This document shows, piece after piece, positions 26,015 to 34,406 of a DNA stretch of 64,000 bases. Every line of letters begins with the position of its first letter. The stretch's first letter is position 1. The stretch comes from Azospirillum sp. TSH58. Lineage in GTDB: Bacteria > Pseudomonadota > Alphaproteobacteria > Azospirillales > Azospirillaceae. The position numbers and the translations under genes were made by a program. Below the pieces are notes generated by a model. It was given only the letters and a program-made list of their open reading frames with translations, did not search any database and was not told the DNA's origin. The stretch lies in the NCBI RefSeq assembly GCF_003119115.1, contig NZ_CP022365.1:62001-126000 (forward strand), in the 5' to 3' direction.

Positions 26015-26314
26015 ATGTCCATGACCGCAGTCCAGCCGATGCCGGCTGCCTCGGCGACCGCCCTGCAGGCGGACGACGCCCTCCTGCCGTCCAAGTCTCC
26101 GCGCCGCGGCGGCTTCGCCTGGGAAGCCGTGAAGACCCTGATCGCCGTCGCCGTCTTCGCCGCGATGCTGCTGCCGGTGGCCTTTCCGTCGAAGGCGAGC
26201 CCGCAAGGCCGGCTTCAGCAGGCGTCCTCGGAGGACATGGCGCCGCCCGCCGTCAAGGCCGTGGCGAAGGCCGACGGACAGAAGGCCCTCCGCAAGCCGG
26301 TGGCGAGCAACTGA
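26015..26314 (+). CDS. Small single-pass membrane protein, function unknown
   Basis: A 99-residue protein with one hydrophobic helix (about residues 38-56, ending LPVAFPSKAS) after a polar, proline-rich N-terminus. The C-terminal 40 residues are polar and basic. GC3 is high throughout, and a terminator follows, so it is probably real. The sigma-54-type promoter upstream suggests control by nitrogen status or another RpoN activator. It is convergent with the molybdenum-storage genes. No family recognised; it could be a secreted protein with a long N-region or a membrane-anchored peptide. Confidence 0.6.
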   Translation: MSMTAVQPMPAASATALQADDALLPSKSPRRGGFAWEAVKTLIAVAVFAAMLLPVAFPSKASPQGRLQQASSEDMAPPAVKAVAKADGQKALRKPVASN

Positions 26315-26343
26315 ACTTCCGAAGGCACTCCGTCCATGCGCGA

Positions 26344-26373
26344 AAGGCGCCCGGTGCCGCCACCGGGCGCCTT
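26344..26373. terminator. Bidirectional terminator between the small membrane protein and mosA
   Basis: A perfect 13-bp stem (26344-26356 with 26361-26373) and a 4-base loop between convergent genes. T runs are short, so efficiency is uncertain. Confidence 0.7.
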
Positions 26374-26399
26374 CGTCGTTTCGACCGGACCGGCGCCGC

Positions 26400-27248
26400 T
26401 CAGAGCGGCCGGGCACCCGTGTGGATGATGGTGCCGACATGCCCGCCGCGCAGCGCCGCGGTGAGGCGCCCCGGAACCAGCCCGTTGACGACCTGCACGC
26501 GCTCCAGGTGGCGGGCGTTCGCCATCACCTCCAGCAGCGCGCCGTCCAGCGGCAGCGTGCCGCCCTGCTTGGCCAGCTCGGCGGCGGTGGTCTCGCGCAG
26601 CAGCTCCGCCGTGCCACCCTCGGGGCCGTTCGGATCGGCGGTGTGGATGCCGTCCACATCCTCCACGATGGTCAGCCCGGCGGCGCCCAGCGCGTCGGCC
26701 AGCAGGAAGGCGCCGGTGTCGGCCCGGTGCTGCGGGATGCGCGAGCCGGGGAACTCATGGTGGTGGTAGGGCGGGAAGGCGCTGCCCACCACCGCGCGGG
26801 CGGCGGAGAGATGGACCGCGAGCTGGTTCGCGATGGTCCCGTGCTCGACGTAGGACACGCCGTCGGGCGAGAGCAGCGCGGCCAGGATGTGGCCGTTCTG
26901 CCCGGCCTCGGTCGCGGCGAGCGGGGCGAGCGAGCCGACCGGCAGGCCGAGATCCAGCCCGACGCTGTAGAGATGGCGGGCGCGGATGCCGGCGCCGGTC
27001 AGGATCAGCAGCCGGTGTTCCGGCAGGATGCTCCGGATCTCCTCGACGATCGGCAGGATCGCCTCATGGCCGCGGTCCATGATCGACCGCCCGCCGATCT
27101 TCACGACCTGGAGCCAGGGCAGCAGGCGGATCGGGCGGACGCCGGCGACCGGGGCGGTCAGGCTGCCGTCGAGAAGGGTCTGGCGGGCGAGCGGCGAGGC
27201 CACATGCTTGATGCTGTTGGCATGCTTCTTGTGCTGGGTGTCGGACAT
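26400..27248 (-). CDS. mosA: Molybdenum storage protein subunit alpha
   Basis: A 282-residue amino-acid-kinase-fold protein, very similar in my memory to MosA of Azotobacter vinelandii. Markers are [15 protein letters not shown] at the N-terminus, [30 protein letters not shown], the [11 protein letters not shown] loop and [18 protein letters not shown] near the end. MosA and MosB form an (alpha-beta)3 hexamer that stores about a hundred Mo or W atoms as polyoxometalate clusters using ATP. It supports nitrogenase cofactor supply in diazotrophs. It starts 13 bases after mosB on the same strand, an operon in the order mosB-mosA. Confidence 0.93.
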   Translation of the reverse strand: MSDTQHKKHANSIKHVASPLARQTLLDGSLTAPVAGVRPIRLLPWLQVVKIGGRSIMDRGHEAILPIVEEIRSILPEHRLLILTGAGIRARHLYSVGLDLGLPVGSLAPLAATEAGQNGHILAALLSPDGVSYVEHGTIANQLAVHLSAARAVVGSAFPPYHHHEFPGSRIPQHRADTGAFLLADALGAAGLTIVEDVDGIHTADPNGPEGGTAELLRETTAAELAKQGGTLPLDGALLEVMANARHLERVQVVNGLVPGRLTAALRGGHVGTIIHTGARPL

Positions 27249-27261
27249 GGCGTGTGGTCCT

Positions 27262-28074
27262 TCAGCGCGCGGTGATGATGGTGCCGACATGCTCGCCGGC
27301 GAGCGCGCGGGTCAGGTTGCCGGGGACGAGGCCGTTGACGACCTGCACCTCGCGGATGTGGCGGGCGTTCTTCAGCAGGTCGAGCACCGGGAATTCCAGG
27401 ATCGAGTCCTGAAGCCCCTTGGCCTTCATCTCGTCCACCGAGATCCTCGGGATGAAGGTGGCGTTCGTGGAGGTCTTCGGGTTCCCGGTGTAGAGCCCGT
27501 TCTCGTCCTTCACGTAGATCATCGCCTTGCAGCCGAACTGTTCGGCCACCAGGAAGCAGCCGGCGTCGGTGCGGTAGGGCGGGATCACGCCCTCGGCGGC
27601 GGGGCGCATCCACAGCTTGTAGGGCGGCATGCCGCTGAAGACGACGGCGTTCACTTCGGCCAGGAATAACGGTACCGACGACAAGCCGGCGCCGTCCACC
27701 GCGGAGATGCCGTGCTTGGCGAGGAGCTGGCCGAGCATGGCGGCGTTCTGGTCGGCGACCGAGCCGCCGAGCTGGGAGAGCAGGCCGGCCGGCAGGTTCA
27801 GCCCCGCCGCGATCGAGTAGAGGTGGCGGGCGCGGGTGCCGGCGCCGGTCCCGATCAGCAGCTTGTGCTCCTTGCGGGCGGCGACGATCTCGTCGACCAG
27901 CGGGTAGACGGCGGCACGGCCGCGGTCGATGACGCTCTGCCCGCCGATCTTGAGCACCGTCGCGTTCGGCAGGATGCGGAAGTCCGCCGCGGCTTCCGCC
28001 GCCGCCAGAAGCTGCGCGTCGGTCAGCGACCGCTGCATGAGGAGCGCTTCAAGCTCCGCTGTCGTGCTGGTCAT
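27262..28074 (-). CDS. mosB: Molybdenum storage protein subunit beta
   Basis: A 270-residue partner of MosA, the same length as the Azotobacter protein. It begins [18 protein letters not shown] and contains [58 protein letters not shown] and [25 protein letters not shown]. The ATG at 28074 matches the family N-terminus. Upstream in-frame sequence is not conserved and is left out. Storage of molybdate suggests that the host makes nitrogenase or other Mo enzymes; no nif gene is in the window. Confidence 0.93.
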   Translation of the reverse strand: MTSTTAELEALLMQRSLTDAQLLAAAEAAADFRILPNATVLKIGGQSVIDRGRAAVYPLVDEIVAARKEHKLLIGTGAGTRARHLYSIAAGLNLPAGLLSQLGGSVADQNAAMLGQLLAKHGISAVDGAGLSSVPLFLAEVNAVVFSGMPPYKLWMRPAAEGVIPPYRTDAGCFLVAEQFGCKAMIYVKDENGLYTGNPKTSTNATFIPRISVDEMKAKGLQDSILEFPVLDLLKNARHIREVQVVNGLVPGNLTRALAGEHVGTIITAR

Positions 28075-28275
28075 GAGGGGCTGTTCCCTTTCGGTTCGAA
28101 GGCGTGTCGGTGGGGGCCGTTTCCTCCCGGTCCGGTCCGAGGGAAAGGGCAGCCGGTGGGATCGGCGGAAAACGGGTGCGTTCCCGCCCGGCCGATCCCG
28201 CAAAACGGCGTATCGAAGACTGACTTTTGTATTAAGCGTTGACGGAACCGTGATCCCTTCCCGTGCCCGCGTCAA

Positions 28276-28308
28276 CCCTGAAAATAAAAAGATCGTTGTC
28301 TTTCAGGG
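28276..28308. promoter_or_regulatory. Inverted repeat upstream of mosBA
   Basis: CCCTGAAA (28276-28283) and TTTCAGGG (28301-28308) form a perfect 8-bp dyad with a 17-base AT-rich spacer, 202 bases before the mosB start codon. On the minus strand it is followed by TTGACG. It could be an operator. It does not match a ModE box as I know it. Confidence 0.4.
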
Positions 28309-28360
28309 CGTTATGAAGGGTGTGGTGATAACGCCGATGAATCGCCGCGTCTGTCGCCCG

Positions 28361-28399
28361 TGCAATCCGCCGGGACGCGCCTGTGGGTCCGGCGGTGCA
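28361..28399 (-). terminator. Hairpin after the beta-helix RTX gene
   Basis: TGCA...CCGCCGG pairs with CCGGCGG...TGCA across a 15-base loop, 25 bases beyond the stop codon of the minus-strand RTX gene. There is no T run, so it may only stabilise the transcript end. Confidence 0.35.
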
Positions 28400-28423
28400 T
28401 GGTGGGTAAAGAAAAGGAGCCGG

Positions 28424-31400
28424 CTACAGGGTGATGAAGGCGATGTAGGGCTCGCTGCCGGCCATGCCGGTGGTGACGGTCATGGCGCTCACGGCCAATC
28501 CGGTGAAGGTCATGCTGGCGTCGATGGTGCCGTTGCCGTCGATGTCGCAGCGGACGGTGGCGCCCTTGTAGCCTTCGGCGCCGCCCATCTCCTCCCAGGT
28601 CAGCCGGGACTGGCCGGGCACGAAGCCCCAGAGGGTCGCCCACTCGCCGCGTTCCAGATCGACGATGGTGGACCAGGTGACCTCGCCCCCGCGCCCGTCC
28701 ACGAAGAAGGTGTCGTGACCCGGCCCGCCGATCAGCCAGTTGGAGCCCGAGCCGCCGTCCAGGACGTCGTCGCCGGCCCCACCCCAGGCCGCGTCGTTTC
28801 CGCCCATCAGGTTGATGAAGTCGTTGCCGTCCGAACCGCCGACCACCTCGTCCTCGGCGGTTCCCAGGAAGCTCCATTGCAGCGTGGTGACCGGCCCCTC
28901 GTAGGCGTAGGCCGCCACCGTCGTCTGCACCCCGTCCACGATCCGGCTGAAGGGCACGGAGGGCCGCGCCGGAGCCGGGTCGGGGAGCGGCGCCGAGACC
29001 GACGGTGCGGCCGGCGTCGGCGTCGGAGAGGGGGCGGGGGGGACGGCGGGGGTGCCGTTGTCGGGCTGGGGCACCGGCACCGGGGCGGGCGGCTCGTTGG
29101 CCTGGGGATCGGAAGGGGGCAGGGGGGAGGTCCCGCCGCCGTCCTGCGGGGGCGCCGTGCCGCCGCCGGAGACGATGCCCATCAGCGTCCAGGCGAGATC
29201 CTGGAGGCCGGCGGTGAGCGCCGGGGACAGCGGCAGCAGGCTGTAGTCGTGGTTGTAGGCGTCGGCGAACAGCGGGTCGCCGGCCCGGTCGTTCGCCCCA
29301 TAGGCGCCGACCTGGTGCAGGAAGTTGGCGTCGATGGCGTTCTGTCCCGCCGACAGGATCGTCACGTAGCCGCCGAGCGGCACCGCCCCCGACACGAGGT
29401 TGCCGGTGACCGTGTTGTTCGCCGGGATGCCGGCCGCTCCGGCCAGGGGCACCCACTCGATGCGGATGAAGCTCTCGCCGTTGGCGCCCAGCACGCCGAT
29501 GTTGTTGGTGACGGTGTTGTCGTGGCCGCCATGGATCATGACGGCGGCCCAGGCGGTGTCGCGCAGGAAATTGCCCTGAACGGTCACGCCGCTGGTCAGG
29601 TCGTCCAGATAGATGCCGTAGCCCTTGTAGTCGCGCAGCCACTGGCCGGTGCTGGTGGTGGCGATGCCGCCGGTGTGCTCGACCCGGTTCCCCTCGATCC
29701 GCGTGCCGGTGTTCAGGTTCGACCGCCCGAGCAGCTCGATGCCGCCGGAATCCGCCGTCTCCAATCCCGTGTTGCGGACGCGGTTGTGGAGGATGGCGTT
29801 GTTCAGGCTGATCGTCGCGGTGTCCCAGTTCTTGACCGAGATGCCGTAGCGCGCGCTGTGGTCGATGTCGTTGTGGGAGATCACCGTGTCGCTGATCCCC
29901 GACGCCATGATGCCGCCGGCGTATTTGCGCACCTCGCCGATGTGTTGGATGCGGTTGCCGGTGACCGTGTTGCCGATCGACTGGCCGGTCAGCGCGATGC
30001 CGTTGATTCCCAGATGGTCCAGATAATTGCCGCTGACCAGGTTGCGGTCCGCCCCCTGGGTCAGCCGGATGCCGGTGCCGACATTCACGAAGCTGTTGCC
30101 GGCGATGGTGTTGACGTCGCCGTTGAGGACGTCCAGCGCGTTGCCGTCCGTCGTCGTGTTGGTGAAGGTCAGCCCCTGGACCGTCACCCCGTTGGCGCCG
30201 TTCAGCCGCATGAGCGTGCCGAGCCGGGCGACCTCCACCCCGGTCCCGTTGAACTCCTCCCCCGCCTTGATGACCAGCCGCCCGTCCGAGGCGCGGTAGG
30301 CGAACTCCCCCACCTGATCGACGTGGGCGCTGTTGCCCAGCAGCTTGAAGGTGGAGCCGTCGCGCATGGTGAAAGGCGCGTCGGCGGTGAAGGTCAGGGT
30401 GCGCGTCACCGTGTCGATGCCGGCGACGGTCAGGATCGCGTCCTGGAGCCGCTCGGTGTCGAAGACCTGGACCCGGCTGCCCGGCACCAGATCGGCGGCG
30501 GTGACGTCGCCCGCGCGGTAGCGCAGCGCGTTCTTGCTGGCGCCATAGGCGCTCGCGTCGGCGACGAACCAGCCGGTGGTCGGGTCCTGCGGGTCGTAGG
30601 CCGCCTTGGAGGCCAGCCGGTAGCGCGCGCCGTCGACGGTGACGTCCAGCCCGGGCGCCGCGGACAGGGGCGCCGACCAGACGCCGTTGCCCTCATAGGT
30701 GAAGCCGGTGACCCGCTCGCCGCCGCTGAGGACCGCCTGCTCGCCCGGATAGCCCAGGATGCGGACGCCGCTGTCCGGCGCGCCGAGGGTGAGCGTGCCC
30801 GTCAGATTGTAGGAGCCCTCGCGGACGTAGGTGGTCTTGACGGTGCCGGCGCGCATGGCCGCCTGCGCCCGCTCCAGGCTGGCGAAGGGGCCGTCGGTGC
30901 CCTCGGCGTTGGGGGCGGCGAGCCGCCCGGACCAGGCGTCGTTGCCGTTCTTCGCCACGTAGAAGGCGTCGCCCTGCGGCGCCGCTGCGTCCGACGCGGT
31001 GCCCTGGAACACGGGGGCGGCGACCGCCAGCGTGACGGACCCGTCCTGGGCGGGGGCCGGGGCGGCGAGGCTCTTGCCGTTGACCGCCACGCCTCCGATG
31101 GTCAGGTCTCCGGCCTGCGTCCCGCTAACGGGCAGGATCCGCACCGTGTGGGCGACGGACGGGTCGAGGGTGACGCCGAAGGTGAAGCGTTCGGCGCTGC
31201 CGGATGTGACTTCCGCCTCCCCCACCGGTTTGCCGTCCACCAGGACCTTGAAGCGCACCGGCCCCGTGGCGGACGCGCCGCGCGCCGCCTCGACGGTGAT
31301 GGGGATGGGCCGGGTGATGACCTCGTCCGGCTTGGGCGGCGGGCGGACCAGCGGACCGCCGAACATCTCCTCGCCCAGCCCGAAGGACAGCAGTCCGCCC

Positions 31401-31762
31401 CAGTAGAGCCCGACCTGGCCGGGAACCACGTCCTTCCCGTCCACCGCCCCCTTGTCGTAGGTGGCGCGCGCGTCGGTGGACTTGACCTCCTGCCCGTCGA
31501 CGGTGATGGAGCCGACGAACAGGTTGCGGTCCACCCCGTTCACCACCCCGTCGTTGTCGTACCAGATCGAAATCCGGTGGGCCTGATCGGGATCGACCGT
31601 GGCGGTGAAGCGGTAGGGTGTGCTGGAGGTGGCGGCGACCCACGCCTCGCCGATCATCACGCCGTCGACCAGCAGCCGGAAATGCGGCGCTTGGCCGGCG
31701 GACACGCCCCAGGCGTTCACGACGATCGGGATGTCGATGGTCCGTTGCGAGGACGTGGACAT
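28424..31762 (-). CDS. Beta-helix RTX secreted protein with carbohydrate-binding modules
   Basis: An 1112-residue protein. Residues 8-95 and 148-235 are two similar beta-rich modules resembling the Ca-dependent xylan-binding type (I-P-I-V/T-V ... F-K/R-V/L-L-V-D-G). Residues about 280-830 contain a G-D-A-F-Y-V segment and then a right-handed parallel beta-helix of the NosD/pectate-lyase type, rich in GN-x-V and N-x-I turns. A Pro-rich linker (835-930) leads to the C-terminal module (936-1112) shared with the two DUF4347-RTX proteins. It is probably type I-secreted and acts on or binds a polysaccharide. AGGA lies 7 bases before the ATG. Catalytic residues cannot be assigned by eye; it could be a lyase, an epimerase or a pure binding protein. 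Confidence 0.82.
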   Translation of the reverse strand: MSTSSQRTIDIPIVVNAWGVSAGQAPHFRLLVDGVMIGEAWVAATSSTPYRFTATVDPDQAHRISIWYDNDGVVNGVDRNLFVGSITVDGQEVKSTDARATYDKGAVDGKDVVPGQVGLYWGGLLSFGLGEEMFGGPLVRPPPKPDEVITRPIPITVEAARGASATGPVRFKVLVDGKPVGEAEVTSGSAERFTFGVTLDPSVAHTVRILPVSGTQAGDLTIGGVAVNGKSLAAPAPAQDGSVTLAVAAPVFQGTASDAAAPQGDAFYVAKNGNDAWSGRLAAPNAEGTDGPFASLERAQAAMRAGTVKTTYVREGSYNLTGTLTLGAPDSGVRILGYPGEQAVLSGGERVTGFTYEGNGVWSAPLSAAPGLDVTVDGARYRLASKAAYDPQDPTTGWFVADASAYGASKNALRYRAGDVTAADLVPGSRVQVFDTERLQDAILTVAGIDTVTRTLTFTADAPFTMRDGSTFKLLGNSAHVDQVGEFAYRASDGRLVIKAGEEFNGTGVEVARLGTLMRLNGANGVTVQGLTFTNTTTDGNALDVLNGDVNTIAGNSFVNVGTGIRLTQGADRNLVSGNYLDHLGINGIALTGQSIGNTVTGNRIQHIGEVRKYAGGIMASGISDTVISHNDIDHSARYGISVKNWDTATISLNNAILHNRVRNTGLETADSGGIELLGRSNLNTGTRIEGNRVEHTGGIATTSTGQWLRDYKGYGIYLDDLTSGVTVQGNFLRDTAWAAVMIHGGHDNTVTNNIGVLGANGESFIRIEWVPLAGAAGIPANNTVTGNLVSGAVPLGGYVTILSAGQNAIDANFLHQVGAYGANDRAGDPLFADAYNHDYSLLPLSPALTAGLQDLAWTLMGIVSGGGTAPPQDGGGTSPLPPSDPQANEPPAPVPVPQPDNGTPAVPPAPSPTPTPAAPSVSAPLPDPAPARPSVPFSRIVDGVQTTVAAYAYEGPVTTLQWSFLGTAEDEVVGGSDGNDFINLMGGNDAAWGGAGDDVLDGGSGSNWLIGGPGHDTFFVDGRGGEVTWSTIVDLERGEWATLWGFVPGQSRLTWEEMGGAEGYKGATVRCDIDGNGTIDASMTFTGLAVSAMTVTTGMAGSEPYIAFITL

Positions 31763-31994
31763 GCGGGATCCTGGAGCCTGCGGGCGGGAAACCGCCCGTC
31801 CCGAGGGTTGCGGAATGCTCCCTCGCGCTCCAAAACTGGCATACCACTATCGATTGGATGTGTGACATTGGTCCCAGAATGGCCACAGCCAAGACACTGG
31901 TCACAGCCCATGCGGGAAGGCTTGCCGGGGCTCGCGGAGCGGCGGTAGATAGCGGTGCTCCTCCCGCCTTCCGCCTCCCTACGCCGAGCCCCTC
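31763..31994. promoter_or_regulatory. Divergent promoter region
   Basis: Separates the minus-strand RTX gene from the plus-strand glycosyltransferase fusion. Bases 31830-31880 are AT-rich. No clean -35/-10 pair identified. Confidence 0.35.
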
Positions 31995-34388
31995 ATGACC
32001 CTGCCGCCGACCTTCGACGCGGATGCCCTCGCCCGCTACGCGGCGGCGGACGTCATTTTCCTGGCCCAGGACGGCTTCCGGCAGCCCTCCGCGCGGGTGC
32101 GCTGCTACAATTTCGCCAAGGCGCTGCGCCAGCAGGGTCTGCGGGCGGAGGTGCTGTCCTTCTTCGACCATCTGGGCGCCACCGATCAGGCCGGCGCCCT
32201 GTCCACGATCCCCGAGGAAGAGAAGATCCGCCTGAACCTGGAGGCGCACCGGGTGCTGGCCACCAACCCGCGGGCGGTCCTCTATGTGCAGAAGGTCGGC
32301 TACCACACGCTGGCGGCGGCCCTGGCGGCGGAGCGCGGCGGCAACCGGATCGTGCTCGACTACGACGACTACGAGCTGGACATGCAGCCCTTCCGGCGGC
32401 TGGAGCCCTGGTTCCCCAGCCTGCGGCCCGACCAGCTCTTCCACACGGTGGCCAACCGGGCCGGGGCCTGCGTGGCGGCCAGCCACCGGCTGGAAACGCT
32501 GCTGGCCCCGCTGAACCCGAACACGCACCTGATCCACACGGTGGCCGACCAGGACCTGTTCACCGCGGATGGGCGGGACGCGCCGCGCCGCCGCTTCGGG
32601 GACCGGGTGAACATCCTCTATTCCGGCGACTTCTGGGGCGACATCCCCATGAAGGACGTGCTGTTCGCGGTGGACGCCTTTGCGTTGGTCCCCCGCGCCG
32701 TGCGCGACCGCGCCTGTTTCCACATCATCGGCTTCGGGCGGGCCTGGGAGGAGTTGAAGCGGCGCCTGAGGGAGCGGTTTCCGGACCTGCCCAACCTCGA
32801 ACTGCACGAGTTCATCCCGCCGGCCGAGATCCCCGCCGTGCTGCGGGAGATGGACATCGGCGTGCTGCCCTACTCGGCCAACGAGTTCAACGTCGCCAAG
32901 AGCCCGACCAAGATGTTCGAGTTCCTGCTGGCCAAGGTGGCGGTCTGCGCCACGCCGGTGGGCGAGGTGACGCACTGCCTGGAGAACGGCGTGTCCGGCC
33001 TGCTGGCCGAGGGGATGGAGGGCTATTCCGCGGCGCTCGCCCGGCTGATCGGCGACGACGCCTTCCGCCGGGACGTCGCCGAGGCCGCCCACCGGGTGGC
33101 GATGGAACGTTTCTCCCTCCAGGGCATCGCCCCGCGGCTGGCCGCCGTCGTCCGCGGCCTGCTGGAGCCGGAGCCGCGGGCGGAGGCCCTGCCCGTGACG
33201 ACGCTGGAGGATTTCCTGGCCGCCCGTCTCGCCCGCCCGGTCCCGCCGGCCCCGCGCGAGGTGCATCTGATGCGCCGCGACCTGGAAGCCCTGCTGGCGA
33301 CCGAGGATCTGGAGGGCGCCGACCCGCGCCGCTGGAGCGGGCCGCTGGTCGCCGCCCTCGACTGGCCCGGCCTGACCAGCGTGGAGCGGGTGGCGCCGGA
33401 CCGCGTGGCCGCCCTGAAGGCCGCGGCGGCGCGCCATCGCAACGCCGCGCGGCTGCGTCCGGAGATCCTCCTGCCGGTGCAGGAACGGCCCTCCGGCCCC
33501 CCGGCGCTCAGCAAGCTCGCCGCGGCGGAGGATTGGGACGACCCGTCCTGGCGGCCCTGGGCGGTGCGGGTGCGGACCAACGTCTCCACCTTCCAGGCCC
33601 CCTACATCGACGATGCCGACGCGGAGCGCCGCCGCGACGAGGACGCCCGCAACAACATCGACAATTTCTTCAAGCGCAGCCGTGGCACCTGGGAGCGCGC
33701 CCAGTTCCTCTACGGCCTCGACCGGCTGGGGGTGCTGGAACGTCCGTCCCGCGCCCTGGTGCTGAGCGCCGAGGTGGACGGCTTCTACCTCATGCTGACC
33801 GAGCTGACGCGGGCCGTCGGGGTGGTCGATGTCGGGCCGGGAGCGGCGGCCCACGCCGAGCGGGTGGCGCGCGGCGACCGTGACCCCTGGCTCGCCAAGC
33901 CGCGCCGCTTCCACCGCGACCGCATCGCGATCCATCACGGGATGCCGGGGCGGGATCTGTTCGCCGACGCGCCGTGGGATGCCGTCGTCCTGCCGCAGAA
34001 CACGCTGCCGCGCCTGGCGGCGGAGGGGAAGGCGGCGGAGCTGCTGGCCTGGATCGGCCGGCGTCTGGCGCCGGGCGGGGTGCTGGCCTTCTCGGCGGAG
34101 GTCCGGCTGAACGGGCGTCCGGGCGTGCCGGGGCTCACCCCGCGTCAGGCCGCGGCCCTTGGGGATACCCTGGCGGGCATCGGACTGGACCTGCCGGGGC
34201 CGGTGGACCTGTCGCTCAGCGACGCCACGCTCGACCGGTTCGTGACCACCGGCGCGCCGGGGTCCGGAAACCCGAACTTCGCCGCCCGCACCGGCGAGGC
34301 CCTGCACGTCACCGCCGTCTGGTTCGCCCGCAAGCGGGCCGATGCCCCGGGCGGCGGCTGGGAGAGGCTGGCCCGGTTCCTGGCCTGA
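31995..34388 (+). CDS. Glycosyltransferase fused to a novel C-terminal module (protein A)
   Basis: A 797-residue protein. Residues 1-390 are a GT-B glycosyltransferase: DDYELD, HTVADxDLF, YSGDFWGDIPMKD, FHIIGFGRAWEELK and the donor-site KSPTKMFEFLLA. From about residue 440 it carries a module shared with the proteins at 38505 and 41121. Its markers are KLAAAEDWDDPSW (507 on), FKRSRGTWER with LYGLDRLG (about 557), WDAVVLPQ, LSDATLDR (about 740) and a final VWFARK. The module reads like a degenerate Rossmann methyltransferase but lacks a clear glycine-rich SAM motif. The start has a weak ribosome-binding site; it is chosen by alignment with protein B. Convergent with the radical SAM gene 18 bases on. 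Confidence 0.8.
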   Translation: MTLPPTFDADALARYAAADVIFLAQDGFRQPSARVRCYNFAKALRQQGLRAEVLSFFDHLGATDQAGALSTIPEEEKIRLNLEAHRVLATNPRAVLYVQKVGYHTLAAALAAERGGNRIVLDYDDYELDMQPFRRLEPWFPSLRPDQLFHTVANRAGACVAASHRLETLLAPLNPNTHLIHTVADQDLFTADGRDAPRRRFGDRVNILYSGDFWGDIPMKDVLFAVDAFALVPRAVRDRACFHIIGFGRAWEELKRRLRERFPDLPNLELHEFIPPAEIPAVLREMDIGVLPYSANEFNVAKSPTKMFEFLLAKVAVCATPVGEVTHCLENGVSGLLAEGMEGYSAALARLIGDDAFRRDVAEAAHRVAMERFSLQGIAPRLAAVVRGLLEPEPRAEALPVTTLEDFLAARLARPVPPAPREVHLMRRDLEALLATEDLEGADPRRWSGPLVAALDWPGLTSVERVAPDRVAALKAAAARHRNAARLRPEILLPVQERPSGPPALSKLAAAEDWDDPSWRPWAVRVRTNVSTFQAPYIDDADAERRRDEDARNNIDNFFKRSRGTWERAQFLYGLDRLGVLERPSRALVLSAEVDGFYLMLTELTRAVGVVDVGPGAAAHAERVARGDRDPWLAKPRRFHRDRIAIHHGMPGRDLFADAPWDAVVLPQNTLPRLAAEGKAAELLAWIGRRLAPGGVLAFSAEVRLNGRPGVPGLTPRQAAALGDTLAGIGLDLPGPVDLSLSDATLDRFVTTGAPGSGNPNFAARTGEALHVTAVWFARKRADAPGGGWERLARFLA

Positions 34389-34406
34389 CCACCTCTCCCC
34401 CGTTCC

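Noticed and set aside
28110..28130. Another TTTCCTCCC motif as a fourth CCUCC small RNA
   Set aside because: No flanking hairpin and no terminator follow; it is part of the mosB upstream region.
28276..28308. ModE (molybdate repressor) box before mosBA
   Set aside because: The dyad lacks the TATAT-type half-sites expected for ModE, so it is reported only as an unassigned inverted repeat.
27929..31948. 1339-codon plus-strand frame over mosB and the beta-helix RTX gene
   Set aside because: It crosses two real minus-strand genes and has the low-complexity V/G/R composition of a shadow frame.
31125..34307. 1060-codon minus-strand frame opposite protein A
   Set aside because: Antisense to a well-supported glycosyltransferase fusion; no recognisable domain.
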